Of a DNA stretch of 64,000 nucleotides, positions 32,616 to 43,611 are shown piece after piece (positions within the stretch are counted from its first letter, which is position 1; every line of letters starts with the position of its first letter). The position numbers and the translations under genes are program-made. Under the pieces are notes generated by a model, which was not told the DNA's origin, made no database searches, and saw nothing but the letters and a program-made list of their open reading frames with translations. Origin of the DNA: Symsagittifera roscoffensis (taxonomy: Eukaryota; Xenacoelomorpha; Acoela; Convolutidae). The stretch spans positions 62,923,548 through 62,987,547 of the forward strand of contig NC_087064.1 of assembly GCF_963678635.1 (NCBI RefSeq), given 5' to 3'.

Positions 32616-32906
32616 GTTAAGTAAAAGAACATATAACCTTATGACATTTGCAGCTTTCACAAGACACTCGATTTAAAAATAGCTAGACTAATGGAGCTTT
32701 AAGTAGCTATTAAAATTGTAATCATGCACCTACTGAAACAAGTTGCAGATTTTTCTGCAAAAAAATACAAAATGACAAATACAGAAAACGACAAAACGCT
32801 GTTTCCAGAGCACTTTTTTAAATTCCTATCGTGTTTCTTCAACCTATACGTTATCACTTTAAATTACTATCAGCTAAAATCTTTGCAATAGCACAATATT
32901 AGCCAG

Positions 32907-32980
32907 AGCAGCGTGGTGCAGCGGGAGCGTGATGTGACCCCACTCAATCAGAAGCCGTAAATCGAAACCATCTCTTGCTA
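32907..32980 (+). pseudogene. type B tRNA-like, 74 nt
   Basis: ATGTGACC centre; TCTTGCTA 3' end. Confidence 0.86.
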
Positions 32981-33277
32981 ATTTACTGTAGTATCATCTA
33001 TCCTATTGACAAATGCTTCTTTCACAGGACACTCGATTTAAAAATAGCTAGAACAATGAAGCTTTAAGTAGCTAGAAAACTTAGGTTTGTGCACCTACTC
33101 ACCCACTATGGAAAATTTTGTGCGAAAAACATTTTACAATAAACAATTACAGAAAACGGCTAAACGCTGTTTCCAGAGCACTTTCTAATACTTGGATTGT
33201 GGTAATCCACCCTTATGGAAACATCTTAGAATTTGGATCAGCAAAATCAAAATTGCAATGGCAAAAAAAATCACAAC

Positions 33278-33349
33278 AGCAGGGTGGCGCAGCGGAAGCG
33301 TGCTGGGCCCATAACCCAGAGGTTGGTAGATCGAAACTACCTCCTGCTA
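33278..33349 (+). tRNA. tRNA-iMet: initiator tRNA-Met (CAT), C48T
   Basis: As 32,544; no proximal T-run. Confidence 0.75.
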
Positions 33350-33641
33350 GTTAAGTAAGAGAACATATAACCTTATGACATTTGCAGCTTTCACAAGACA
33401 CTCGATTTAAAATTAGCTAGACTAATGGAGCTTTAAGTAGCTATTAAAATTGTATTCATGCACCTACTCAAACAGGTTGCAGATTTTTCTGCAAAAAAAA
33501 TACAAAATGACAAATACAGAAAACGACAAAACGCTGTTTCCAGAGCACTTTTTAAAATTCCTATCGTGTTTTTTCAACCTATACGTTATCACTTTAAAGT
33601 ATGATCAGCAACAATCTTTGCAATAACACAATATTAGCCAG

Positions 33642-33714
33642 AGCAGCGTGGCGCAGCGGGAGCGTGATGCAACCCCCTCACTCAGAAGCCGTAGATCGAA
33701 ACCAACTTCTGCTA
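33642..33714 (+). pseudogene. type B tRNA-like
   Basis: ATGCAACC centre; CCAACTTCTG in the T and acceptor region. Confidence 0.86.
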
Positions 33715-33726
33715 ATTTACTGAAGG

Positions 33727-33756
33727 ATCTATCCTATTGACATCTATCCTATTGAC
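33727..33756 (+). repeat. 15-bp tandem duplication after B tRNA
   Basis: ATCTATCCTATTGAC occurs twice in a row just after the B tRNA. The same doubling is present at 34,473-34,502 and 35,218-35,247, so it arose once and spread with the dimer. Confidence 0.9.
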
Positions 33757-34023
33757 AAATGCAGCTTTCGCAAGATACTCGATTGAAAAATAGCTAGACC
33801 AATGGAGCTTTAAGTAGCTAGAAAACTTAAATTCGTGCACCAACTCACCCACTTTGAAAGATTTTGTGCGAAAAACTTTTTACAAATAACAATTACAGAA
33901 AACGGCTAAACGCTGTTTCCAGAGCATTTTCTAATACTTGGATTGTGGTAATCCACCCTTATGGAAACATCTTAAAATTTGGATCAGCAAAATCAAAATT
34001 GCAATGGCAAATAAAATCACAAC

Positions 34024-34095
34024 AGCAGGGTGGCGCAGCGGAAGCGTGCTGGGCCCATAACCCAGAGGTCGGTAGATCGAAACTACCTCCTGCTA
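34024..34095 (+). tRNA. tRNA-iMet: initiator tRNA-Met (CAT), consensus, no near terminator
   Basis: Identical to the consensus A copy; terminator position reads AACCTGATGAC. Confidence 0.87.
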
Positions 34096-34387
34096 GTTAA
34101 GTAAAAGAACATATAACCTGATGACATTTGCAGCTTTCACAAGACACTCGATTTAAAAATAGCTAGACTAATGGAGCTTTAAGTAGCTATTAAAGTTGTA
34201 TTCATGCACCTACTCAAACAGGTTGCAGATTTTTCTGCAAAAAAAGTACAAAATGACAAATACAGAAAACGACAAAACGCTGTTTCCAGAGCACTTTTTT
34301 AAATTCCTGTCGTGTTTCTTCAACCTATACGTTATCACTTTAAAGTATGATCAGCAACAATCTTTGCAATAATACAATATTAGCCAG

Positions 34388-34460
34388 AGCAGCGTGGCGC
34401 AGCGGGAGCGTGATGCAACCCCCTCAATCAGAAGCCGCAGATCGAAACCAACTTCTGCTA
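34388..34460 (+). pseudogene. type B tRNA-like
   Basis: As 33,642, with TCAATCAG and GCCGCAG. Confidence 0.86.
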
Positions 34461-34472
34461 ATTTACTGAAGG

Positions 34473-34502
34473 ATCTATCCTATTGACATCTATCCTATTG
34501 AC
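34473..34502 (+). repeat. 15-bp tandem duplication after B tRNA
   Basis: Same doubled 15-mer as at 33,727, one dimer further on. Confidence 0.9.
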
Positions 34503-34768
34503 AAATGCAGCTTTCGCAAGACACTCGATTGAAAAATAGCTAGACCAATGGAGCTTTAAGTAGCTAGAAAACTTAAATTCGTGCACCAACTCACCCACTT
34601 TGAAAGATTTTGTGCGAAAAACTTTTTAAGATAAACAATTACGAAAAACGGCTAAACGTTGTTTCCAGAGAATTTTCTAATACTTGGATTGTGGTAATCT
34701 ACCCTTATGGAAACATCTTAAGTTTTGGTTCAGCAAAACCAAATTTGCAATGGCAAAATATTAACAAC

Positions 34769-34840
34769 AGCAGGGTGGCGCAGCGGAAGCGTGCTGGGCC
34801 CATTACCCAGAGGTCGGTAGATCGAAACTACCTCCTGCTA
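34769..34840 (+). tRNA. tRNA-iMet: initiator tRNA-Met-like (CAT), A37T
   Basis: A37T changes the base 3' of the anticodon, which is a modified A in initiators. T5 tract follows. Confidence 0.6.
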
Positions 34841-35132
34841 GTAAAGTTAAAGAACATATAACTTTTTGACAATTGCATCTTTCACAAGACACTCGGTTTA
34901 AAAATAGGTAGACCATTAGAGCTTTGAGAAGCTATAAAAATTGTATTCGTGCCCCTACTCAAACACGTTGCAGATTTTTCTGCAAAAAATATTCGAAATG
35001 ACAAATACAGAAAACGACAAAACGCTGTTTCCAGAGCACTTTTTTAAATTCCTATCGTGTTTCTTCAACCTATACGTTATCACTTTAAAGTATGATCAGC
35101 AACAATCTTTGCAATAACACAATATTAGCCAG

Positions 35133-35205
35133 AGCAGCGTGGCGCAGCGGGAGCGTGATGCAACCCCCTCACTCAGAAGTCGTAGATCGAAACCAACTTC
35201 TGCTA
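35133..35205 (+). pseudogene. type B tRNA-like
   Basis: As 33,642, with GAAGTCGTAG. Confidence 0.86.
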
Positions 35206-35217
35206 ATTTACTGAAGG

Positions 35218-35247
35218 ATCTATCCTATTGACATCTATCCTATTGAC
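35218..35247 (+). repeat. 15-bp tandem duplication after B tRNA
   Basis: Third and last copy of the doubled 15-mer in the window. Confidence 0.9.
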
Positions 35248-35513
35248 AAATGCAGCTTTCGCAAGACACTCGATTGAAAAATGGCTAGACCAATGGTGCT
35301 TTAAGTAGCTAGAAAACTTAAATTCGTGCACCAACTTACCCACTTTGAAACATTTTGTGCGAAAAACTTTTTAAGATAAACAATTACGGAAAACGGCTAA
35401 ACGTTGTTTCCAGAGAATTTTCTAATACTTGGATTGTGGTAATCTACCCTTATGGAAACATCTTAAATTTTGGTTCAGCAAAACCAAATTTGCAGTGGCA
35501 AAATATTAACAAC

Positions 35514-35585
35514 AGCAGGGTGGCTTAGCGGAAGCGTGCTGGGCCCATAACCCAGAGGTCGGTAGATCGAAACTACCTCCTGCTA
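35514..35585 (+). tRNA. tRNA-iMet: initiator tRNA-Met-like (CAT), G12T C13T
   Basis: Two D-stem changes that also alter the A-box region (TGGCTTAGCGG). T5 tract follows. Confidence 0.5.
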
Positions 35586-35878
35586 GTAAAGTAAAAGAAC
35601 ATATAACTTTTTGACAATTGCATCTTTCACAAGACACTCGGTTTAAAAATAGGTAGACCATTAGAGCTTTGAGAAGCTATAAAAATTGTATTCGTGCACC
35701 TACTCAAACACGTTGCAGGTTTTTCTGCAAAAAAAATTCGAAATGACAAATACAGAAAACGACAAAACGCTGTTTCCAGAGCACTTTCTTTCAATTCATA
35801 TCGTGTTTCTTCAACCTATACGTTAACACTTTAAATTATAATCAGCAACAATCTTTGCAATAGCACAATATTAGCCAG

Positions 35879-35952
35879 AGCAGCGTGGCGCAGCGGGAGC
35901 CTGATGCGACCCCCCTCACTCAGAAGCCGTAAATCGAAACCATCTCCTGCTA
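35879..35952 (+). pseudogene. type B tRNA-like, 74 nt
   Basis: GAGCCTGATGCG centre; GTAAATCG T arm. Confidence 0.86.
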
Positions 35953-36249
35953 ATTTACTGAAGTAACATCTATCCTATTGACAAATGCAGATTTCGCAAA
36001 AGACACTCGATTGAAAAATAGCTAGAACAATGGAGCTTTAAGTAGCTAGAAAACTTGGATTCGTGCGCCAACTCACCAACATCGAAAAATTTTGTGCTAA
36101 AAATTTTTAAAAAAAATAATTACAGAAAACGGCTAAACGCTGTTTCCAGAGCGTTTTCTAATACTTGGATTGTGGTAATCCACACATATGGAAATATCCT
36201 AAATTTTGGTTCAGCAAAACCAAAAAAGCAAGGGCAAAATATTAACAAC

Positions 36250-36321
36250 AGCAGGGTGGCGCAGCGGAAGCGTGCTGGTCCCATAACCCAGAGGTCGGTA
36301 GCTCAAAACTACCTCCTGCTA
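36250..36321 (+). pseudogene. tRNA-iMet-like, G31T A54C G57A
   Basis: Loses A54 (an initiator mark) and G57 in the B-box region, and one anticodon-stem pair. T5 tract follows. Confidence 0.6.
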
Positions 36322-36615
36322 GTTAAATAAAAAGAACAAATAACTTTTTGACAATTGCATCTTTCACAAGATACTCGATTTAAAAATAGCTAGACCATTG
36401 GACCTTTAAGCAGCTATAAAAATTGTAATCGTGCACCTACTCGAACACGTTGCAGGTTTTTCTGCAAAAAAAAATCAAAATGACAAATACAGAAAACGAC
36501 AAAACGCTGTTTCCAAAGCACTTTCTTTTAATTCGTATCGTGTTTCTTCAACCTATACGTTAAAACTTTAAATTATGACCAGCAACAATCCTTGCAATAT
36601 CACAATATTAGCCAG

Positions 36616-36688
36616 AGCAGCGTGGCGCAGCGGGAGCGTGATCCGACCCCCTCACTCAGAAGCCGTAGATAGAAACCATCTCCTGCTA
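36616..36688 (+). pseudogene. type B tRNA-like, B-box altered
   Basis: ATCCGACC centre; GATAGAAAC in the T loop. Confidence 0.85.
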
Positions 36689-36983
36689 ATTTACTGAAGT
36701 AACATCTATCCTATTGACAAATGCAGCTTTCGCCAGACACTCGATTGAAAAAAAGCTAAGCCAATGGAGCTTTAATTAGCTAGAAAACTTAGATTCGTGC
36801 ACAAACTCACCCACATTGAAAAATTTTGTGCAAAAAACTTTTTAAGAAAATAATTACAGAAAACGGGTAAACGCTGTTTCCAGAGCATTTTCTAATACTT
36901 CGATTGTGGTAATTCACACATATGGAAATGTCTTAAATTTTGGTTCAGCAAAACCAAAATTGCAATTGCAAAATATTTAAAAC

Positions 36984-37055
36984 AGCAGGGTGGCGCAGCG
37001 GAAGCGTGCTGGGCCCACAACCCAGAGGTCGGTAGATCGAAACTACCTCCTGCTA
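36984..37055 (+). tRNA. iMet-like tRNA with CAC anticodon
   Basis: Single change T36C gives anticodon CAC (valine by the code) on a perfect initiator body. T5 tract follows. Confidence 0.65.
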
Positions 37056-37348
37056 GTTAAGTAAAAGAACATATAACTTTTTGACAATTGCATCTTTCAC
37101 AAGACACTCGATTTAAAAATAGCTAGGCCATTGGACCTTTAAGCAGCTATAAAAATTGTATTCGTGCATCTACTCGAACACGTTGCAGGTTTTTCTGCAA
37201 AAAAAAATCAAAATGACAAATACAGAAAACGACAAAACGCTGTTTCCAAAGCACTTTCTTTTAATTCGTATCGTGTTTCTTCAACCTATACGTTAAAACT
37301 TTAAATTATGACCAGCAACAATCCTTGCAATATCACAATATTAGCCAG

Positions 37349-37422
37349 AGCAGCGTGGCGCAGCGGGAGCGTGATCCGAACCCCCTCACTCAGAAGCCGT
37401 AGATAGAAACCATCTCCTGCTA
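37349..37422 (+). pseudogene. type B tRNA-like, 74 nt, B-box altered
   Basis: ATCCGAACCCCC centre; GATAGAAAC T loop. Confidence 0.85.
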
Positions 37423-37717
37423 ATTTACTGAAGTAACATCTATCCTATTGACAAATGCAGCTTTCGCAAGACACTCGATTGAAAAAAAGCTAAGTCAATG
37501 GAGCTTTAATCAGCTAGAAAACTTAGATTCATGCACCAACTCACCCACATTGAAAAATTTTGTGCGAAAAACTTTTTAAGAAAATAATTACAGAAAACGG
37601 GTAAACGCTGTTTCCAGAGCATTTTCTAATACTTCGATTGTGGTAATTCACACATTGGAAATGTCTTAAATTTTGGTTCAGCAAAAACCAAAAAAGCAAT
37701 GGCGAAAAATTAACAAC

Positions 37718-37789
37718 AGTAGGGTGGCGCAGCGGAAGCGTGCTGGTCCCATAACCCAGAGGTCGGTAGATCAAAACTACCTCCTGCTA
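37718..37789 (+). pseudogene. tRNA-iMet-like, C3T G31T G57A
   Basis: C3T makes a T:G wobble in the acceptor; G31T opens the anticodon stem. T5 tract follows. Confidence 0.55.
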
Positions 37790-38081
37790 GTTAATTAAAA
37801 GAACAAATAACTTTTTGACAATTGCATCTTTCACAAGACACTCGATTTAAAAATAGCTAGGCCATTGGACCTTTAAGCAGCTATAAAAATTGTATTCGTG
37901 CACCTACTCGAACACGTTGCAGGTTTTTCTGCAAAAAAAATCAAAATGACAAATACAGAAAACGACAAAACGCTGTTTCCAAAGCACTTTCTTTTATTTC
38001 GTATCGTGTTTCTTCAACCTATACGTTAAAACTTAAAATTATGACCAGCAACAATCCTTGCAATATCACAAAATTAGCCAG

Positions 38082-38155
38082 AGCAGCGTGGCGCAGCGGG
38101 AGCGTGATCCGAACCCCCTCACTCAGAAGCCGTAGATAGAAACCATCTCCTGCTA
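38082..38155 (+). pseudogene. type B tRNA-like, 74 nt, B-box altered
   Basis: As 37,349. Confidence 0.85.
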
Positions 38156-38450
38156 ATTTACTGAAGTAACATCTATCCTATTGACAAATGCAGCTTTCGC
38201 AAGACACTCGATTGAAAAAAAGCTAAGTCAATGGAGCTTTAATTAGCTAGAAAACTTAGATTCATGCACCAACTCACCCACATTGAAAAATTTTGTGCGA
38301 AAAACTTTTTAAGAAAATAATTACAGAAAACGGGTAAACGCTGTTTCCAGAGCATTTTCTAATACTTCGATTGTGGTAATTCACACATATGGAAATGTCT
38401 TAAATTTTGGTTCAGCAAAACCAAAATTGCAATTGCAAAATATTTAACAC

Positions 38451-38522
38451 AGCAGGGTGGCGCAGCGGAAGCGTGCTGGGCCCACAACCCAGAGGTCGGT
38501 AGATCGAAACTACCTCCTGCTA
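38451..38522 (+). tRNA. iMet-like tRNA with CAC anticodon
   Basis: Same single change T36C as at 36,984; T5 tract follows. First of five A units in a row. Confidence 0.65.
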
Positions 38523-38818
38523 GTTAAGTAAAAGAACATATAACTTTTTGACAATTGCATCTTTCACAGGATACTCGATTCAAAAATAGCTAGACCAATG
38601 GAGTTTTAAGTAGCTAGAAAACTTAGGTTCGTGCACCTACTCACCCACTATGAAAAATTTTGTGCGAAAAACTTTGAAAAATGAACAGTTACAGAAAACG
38701 GCTAAACATTGTTTCCAGAGCATTTTCTAATAGTTGGATTGTGGTAACCCACCCTTATGGAAACATCTTAAAATTTGGATCAGTAAAACCAAAATTGCAA
38801 TGGCAAAATATTCACAAC

Positions 38819-38890
38819 AGCAGGGTGGCGCAGCGGAAGCGTGCTGGAGCCATAATTCAGAGGACGGTAGATCGAAACTACCTCCTGCTA
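38819..38890 (+). tRNA. initiator tRNA-Met-like (CAT), re-paired anticodon stem
   Basis: Stem reads CTGGA/TTCAG: G31A is matched by C39T and C40T leaves G:U, so the stem still forms but the GGG/CCC initiator mark is lost. C32G and T47A also present. T6 tract follows. Confidence 0.5.
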
Positions 38891-39186
38891 GTTAAGTAAA
38901 AGGTTATATAATTTTTTGAAAATCGCATCTTTCACAGGATACTCGATTCAAAAATAGCTAGACCAATGGAGCTTTAAGTAGCTAGAAAACTTAGGTTCGT
39001 GCACCTACTCACCCACTATGAAAAATTTTGTACGAAAAGCTTTGAAAATTAAACAATTACAGAAAACGGCTAAACATTGTTTCCAGAGCATTTTTTAATA
39101 GTTGGATTGTGATAACCCACCCTTATGGAAACATCTTAAAATTTGGATCAGTAAAACCAAAATTGCAATGGCAAACAATTCACAAC

Positions 39187-39258
39187 AGCAGGGTGGCGCA
39201 GCGGAAGCGTGATGGACCCATAACCCAGAGGTCGGTAGATCGAAACTACCTCCTGCTA
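39187..39258 (+). pseudogene. tRNA-iMet-like, C27A G31A
   Basis: Both end pairs of the anticodon stem are broken. T5 tract follows. Confidence 0.55.
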
Positions 39259-39554
39259 GTTAAGTAAAAGAACATATAACTTTTTGACAATTGCATCTTT
39301 CACAGGATACTCGATTCAAAAATAGCTAGACCAATGGAGCTTTAAGTAGCTAGAAAACTTAGGTTCGTGCACCTACTCACCCACTATGAAAAATTTTGTG
39401 CGAAAAACTTTGAAAAATGAACAATTACAGAAAACGGCTAAACGCTGTTTCCAGAGCCTTTTCTAATACTTGGATTGTGGTAACCCACCCTTATGGAAAC
39501 ATCTTAAAATTTGGATCAGTAAAACCAAAATTGCAATGGCAAAATATTCACAAC

Positions 39555-39626
39555 AGCAGCGTGGCGCAGCGGAAGCGTGCTGGGCCCAGAACCCAGAGGT
39601 CGGTAGATCGAAACTACCTCCTGCTA
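39555..39626 (+). tRNA. iMet-like tRNA with CAG anticodon
   Basis: T36G gives anticodon CAG (leucine by the code); G6C opens one acceptor pair. T5 tract follows. Confidence 0.55.
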
Positions 39627-39922
39627 GTTAAGTAAAAGAACATATAACTTTTTGACAATTGCATCTTTCACAGGATACTCGATTCAAAAATAGCTAGACC
39701 AATGGAGCTTTAAGTAGCTAGAAAACTTAGGTTCGTGCACCTACTCACCCACTATGAAAAATTTTGTACGAAAAGCTTTGAAAATTAAACAATTACAGAA
39801 AACGGCTAAACATTGTTTCCAGAGCATTTTCTAATAGTTGGATTGAGATAACCCACCTTTATGGAAACATCTTAAAATTTGGATCAGTAAAACCAAAATT
39901 GCAATGGCAAAATATTCACAAC

Positions 39923-39994
39923 AGCAGGGTGGCGCAGCGGAAGCGTGCTGGACCCATAACCCAGAGGACGGTAGATCGAAACTACCTCATGCAA
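39923..39994 (+). pseudogene. tRNA-iMet-like, G31A T47A C68A T72A
   Basis: T72A destroys the A1:U72 initiator pair. No proximal T4. Confidence 0.6.
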
Positions 39995-40287
39995 GTTAAG
40001 TAAAGGAAAATATAACCCTTTGACATTTGCAGCTTTCACAAGACACTCGATTTAAACAGAGCTATACCATTGGAGCTTTACGTAGCTATTAAAATTGTAT
40101 TCGTCCACTTACTCAAACACGTTGCAGATTTTTCTGCAAAAAAAAATTCAAAAGGACAAACACAGAAAACGACAAAACGCTGTTTCCAGAGCACTTCTTT
40201 TAATTCGTATGGTGTTTCTTCAACCTATACGTTTTCACTTTAAATTATGATCAGCAACAATCTTTGCAATAGCACCATATTAGCCAG

Positions 40288-40360
40288 AGCAGCGTGGCGC
40301 AGCGGGAGCGTGATGCGAACCCCTCACTCAGAAGCCGTAGATCAAAACCGTCTCCTGCTA
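40288..40360 (+). pseudogene. type B tRNA-like, B-box altered
   Basis: GCGAACCCCTC centre; ATCAAAACCGTC T arm. Confidence 0.86.
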
Positions 40361-40655
40361 ATTTACTGAAGTAACATCTATCCTATTGACAAATGCAGCT
40401 TTCGCAAGACACTCGATTGAAAAATAGCTAAACAAATGGAGCTTTAAGTAGCTAGAAAATTAAGATTTGCGCTTCAACTCACCCACATTGAAAGACTTTG
40501 TGCGAAAAACTTTTCAAGATAAACAATTACAGAAAACGGCTAAACGCTGTTTCCAGAGCATTTTCTAATAATTGTATTGTGGTAATCTACCCTTATGGAA
40601 ACATCTTAAATTTTGGTTCAGCAATCCAAAAAAGCAATGCCAAAACATTAACAAC

Positions 40656-40727
40656 AGCAGGGTGGCGCAGCGGAAGCGTGCTGGGCCCATAACCCAGAGG
40701 TCGGTAGATCGAAACTACCTCCTGCTA
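40656..40727 (+). tRNA. tRNA-iMet: initiator tRNA-Met (CAT), consensus
   Basis: Identical to the consensus A copy, in an A1 spacer. Confidence 0.93.
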
Positions 40728-40749
40728 GTTAAGTAAAAGAACATATAAC

Positions 40750-40754
40750 TTTTT
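40750..40754 (+). terminator. pol III T5 terminator
   Basis: First T-run after the tRNA at 40,656. Confidence 0.75.
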
Positions 40755-41023
40755 GACAATTGCATCTTTCACAGGATACTCGATTCAAAAATAGCTAGAC
40801 CAATGGAGCTTTAAGTAGCTAGAAAACTTAGGTTCGTGCACCTACTCACCCACTATGAAAAATTTTGTGCGAAAAACTTTGAAAAATGAACAATTACAGA
40901 AAACGGCTAAACGCTGTTTCCAGAGCCTTTTCTAATACTTGGATTGTGGTAACCCACCCTTATGGAAACATCTTAAAATTTGGATCAGTAAAACCAAAAT
41001 TGCAATGGCAAAATATTCACAAC

Positions 41024-41095
41024 AGCAGCGTGGCGCAGCGGAAGCGTGCTGGGCCCAGAACCCAGAGGTCGGTAGATCGAAACTACCTCCTGCTA
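41024..41095 (+). tRNA. iMet-like tRNA with CAG anticodon
   Basis: 1,469-bp partner of 39,555. Confidence 0.55.
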
Positions 41096-41391
41096 GTTAA
41101 GTAAAAGAACATATAACTTTTTGACAATTGCATCTTTCACAGGATACTCGATTCAAAAATAGCTAGACCAATGGAGCTTTAAGTAGCTAGAAAACTTAGG
41201 TTCGTGCACCTACTCACCCACTATGAAAAATTTTGTACGAAAAGCTTTGAAAATTAAACAATTACAGAAAACGGCTAAACATTGTTTCCAGAGCATTTTC
41301 TAATAGTTGGATTGAGATAACCCACCTTTATGGAAACATCTTAAAATTTGGATCAGTAAAACCAAAATTGCAATGGCAAAATATTCACAAC

Positions 41392-41463
41392 AGCAGGGTG
41401 GCGCAGCGGAAGCGTGCTGGACCCATAACCCAGAGGACGGTAGATCGAAACTACCTCATGCAA
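41392..41463 (+). pseudogene. tRNA-iMet-like, G31A T47A C68A T72A
   Basis: Partner of 39,923. Confidence 0.6.
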
Positions 41464-41756
41464 GTTAAGTAAAGGAAAATATAACCCTTTGACATTTGCA
41501 GCTTTCACAAGACACTCGATTTAAACAGAGCTATACCATTGGAGCTTTACGTAGCTATTAAAATTGTATTCGTCCACTTACTCAAACACGTTGCAGATTT
41601 TTCTGCAAAAAAAAATTCAAAAGGACAAACACAGAAAACGACAAAACGCTGTTTCCAGAGCACTTCTTTTAATTCGTATGGTGTTTCTTCAACCTATACG
41701 TTTTCACTTTAAATTATGATCAGCAACAATCTTTGCAAAAGCACCATATTAGCCAG

Positions 41757-41829
41757 AGCAGCGTGGCGCAGCGGGAGCGTGATGCGAACCCCTCACTCAG
41801 AAGCCGTAGATCAAAACCGCCTCCTGCTA
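41757..41829 (+). pseudogene. type B tRNA-like, B-box altered
   Basis: Partner of 40,288, with ACCGCCTCC. Confidence 0.86.
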
Positions 41830-42124
41830 ATTTACTGAAGTAACATCTATCCTATTGACAAATGCAGCTTTCGCAAGACACTCGATTGAAAAATAGCTAA
41901 ACAAATGGAGCTTTAAGTAGCTAGAAAATTAAGATTTGCGCTTCAACTCACCCACATTGAAAGACTTTGTGCGAAAAACTTTTCAAGATAAACAATTACA
42001 GAAAACGGCTAAACGCTGTTTCCAGAGCATTTTCTAATAATTGTATTGTGGTAATCTACCCTTATGGAAACATCTTAAATTTTGGTTCAGCAATCCAAAA
42101 AAGCAATGCCAAAACATTAACAAC

Positions 42125-42196
42125 AGCAGGGTGGCGCAGCGGAAGCGTGCTGGGCCCATAACCCAGAGGTCGGTAGATCGAAACTACCTCCTGCTA
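42125..42196 (+). tRNA. tRNA-iMet: initiator tRNA-Met (CAT), consensus
   Basis: Identical to the consensus A copy; partner of 40,656. Confidence 0.93.
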
Positions 42197-42217
42197 TTTA
42201 AGTAAAAGAACATATAA

Positions 42218-42223
42218 TTTTTT
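42218..42223 (+). terminator. pol III T6 terminator
   Basis: First T-run after the tRNA at 42,125. Confidence 0.75.
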
Positions 42224-42492
42224 GACAATTGCATCTTTCACAGGACACTCGACTCAAAAATAGCTAGACCAATAGAGCTTTAAGTAGCTAGAAAACTTAG
42301 GTTCGTGCACCTACTCACCCACTATGAAAAATTTTGTGCGAAAAACTTTGAAAAATAAACAATTACAGAAAACGGCTAAACATTGTTTCCAGAGCATTTT
42401 CTAATAGTTGGATTGTGGTAACCCACCCTTATGGAAACATCTTAAAATTTGGATCAGTAAAACCAAAATTGCAATGGCAAAATATACACAAC

Positions 42493-42564
42493 AGCAGGGT
42501 GGCGCAGCGGAAGCGTGCTGGACCCATAACCCAGAGGACGAAAGATCGAAACTACCTCCTGCTA
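42493..42564 (+). pseudogene. tRNA-iMet-like, G31A T47A G50A T51A
   Basis: T stem broken (GAAAG). No proximal T-run. Confidence 0.6.
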
Positions 42565-42858
42565 GTTAAGAAAAGGAAATTACAACCTTATGACATTTGC
42601 AGCTTTCACAAGACACTCGATTTAAACATAGCTAGACCAATTGCGCTTTAAGTAGCTATTAAAATTGTATTCGTGCAACTACTCAAACACGTTGCAGATT
42701 TTTCTGCAAAAAAAAAAATCAAAATGACAAATACAGAAAACGACAAAACGCTGTTTCCAGAGCACTTCTTTTATTCCGTATCGTGTTTCTTCAACCTATA
42801 CGTTATCACTTTAAATTATGATCAGCAACAATCTTTGCAATAGCACAAAATTAGTCAG

Positions 42859-42905
42859 AGCAGCGTGGCGCAGCAGAAGCCGTAGATCAAAACCATCTCC
42901 TGCTA
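42859..42905 (+). pseudogene. B tRNA-like, 26-nt internal deletion
   Basis: 47 nt. GGGAGCG through CACTC is missing; GCGCAGC joins AGAAGCC at a CAG repeat. D-arm half and centre are lost, B-box region stays. Confidence 0.88.
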
Positions 42906-43199
42906 ATTTACTGAAGTAACATCTATCCTATTGACAAATGCAGCTTTCGCAAGACACTCCATTGAAAATAGCTAAACAAATGGAGCTTTAAGTAGCTAGA
43001 AAATTAAGATTTGTGCTTCAACTCACCCACATTGAAAGGTTTTGTGCGAAAAACTTTTTAAGATAAACAATTACAGAAAACGGCTAAACGCTGTTTCCAG
43101 AGCCTTTTCTAATACTTGGATTGTGGTAATCTACCCTTATGGAAACATCTTAAATTTAGGTTCAGCAATCCAAAAAACCAATGGCAAAAGATTAACAAC

Positions 43200-43271
43200 A
43201 GTAGGGTGGCGCAGCGGAAGCGTGCTGGGCCCATAACCCAGAGGTCGGTAGATCGAAACTACCTCCTGCTA
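43200..43271 (+). tRNA. tRNA-iMet: initiator tRNA-Met (CAT), C3T
   Basis: C3T gives a T:G wobble in the acceptor; all else consensus. No proximal T-run. Confidence 0.72.
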
Positions 43272-43564
43272 GTTAAGTAAAGGAAAAAACAACCTTATGA
43301 CATTTGCAGCTTTCACAAGACACTCGATTTAAACATAGCTAGACCAATTGCGCTTTAAGTAGCTATTAAAATTGTATTCGTGCAACTACTCAAACACGTT
43401 GCAGATTTTTCTGCAAAAAAAAATTCAAAAGGACAAATACAGAAAACGACAAAACGCTGTTTCCAGAGCACTTCTTTTATTCCGTATCGTGTTTCTTCAA
43501 CCTATACGTAATCACTTTAAATTATGATCAGCAACAATCTTTGCAATAGCACAATATTAGCCAG

Positions 43565-43611
43565 AGCAGCGTGGCGCAGCAGAAGCCGTAGATCAAAACC
43601 ATCTCCTGCTA
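43565..43611 (+). pseudogene. B tRNA-like, 26-nt internal deletion
   Basis: 706-bp partner of 42,859. Confidence 0.88.

Larger units (their letters stand above)
31572..38450 (+). repeat. A-B dimer block
   Basis: Regular alternation of A and B units with a period near 735 bp. From 33.6 to 35.3 kb three B units share a 15-bp tandem duplication after the tRNA. From 36.2 to 38.4 kb A units carry G31T or an altered anticodon. Confidence 0.85.
39222..40690 (+). repeat. 1,469-bp tandem duplication, copy 1
   Basis: Four units (A, A, B, A order from 39,555) recur at an offset of exactly 1,469 bp, including an A tRNA with a CAG anticodon and one ending GCAA. Confidence 0.88.
40691..42190 (+). repeat. 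1,469-bp tandem duplication, copy 2
   Basis: Near-identical partner of 39,222-40,690. It ends where the sequence after the tRNA changes from TAGTTAAG to TATTTAAG. Confidence 0.88.
42570..43275 (+). repeat. 706-bp tandem duplication, copy 1
   Basis: One B-A pair in which the B tRNA has lost 26 nt. It is repeated directly downstream at an offset of 706 bp. Confidence 0.85.
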
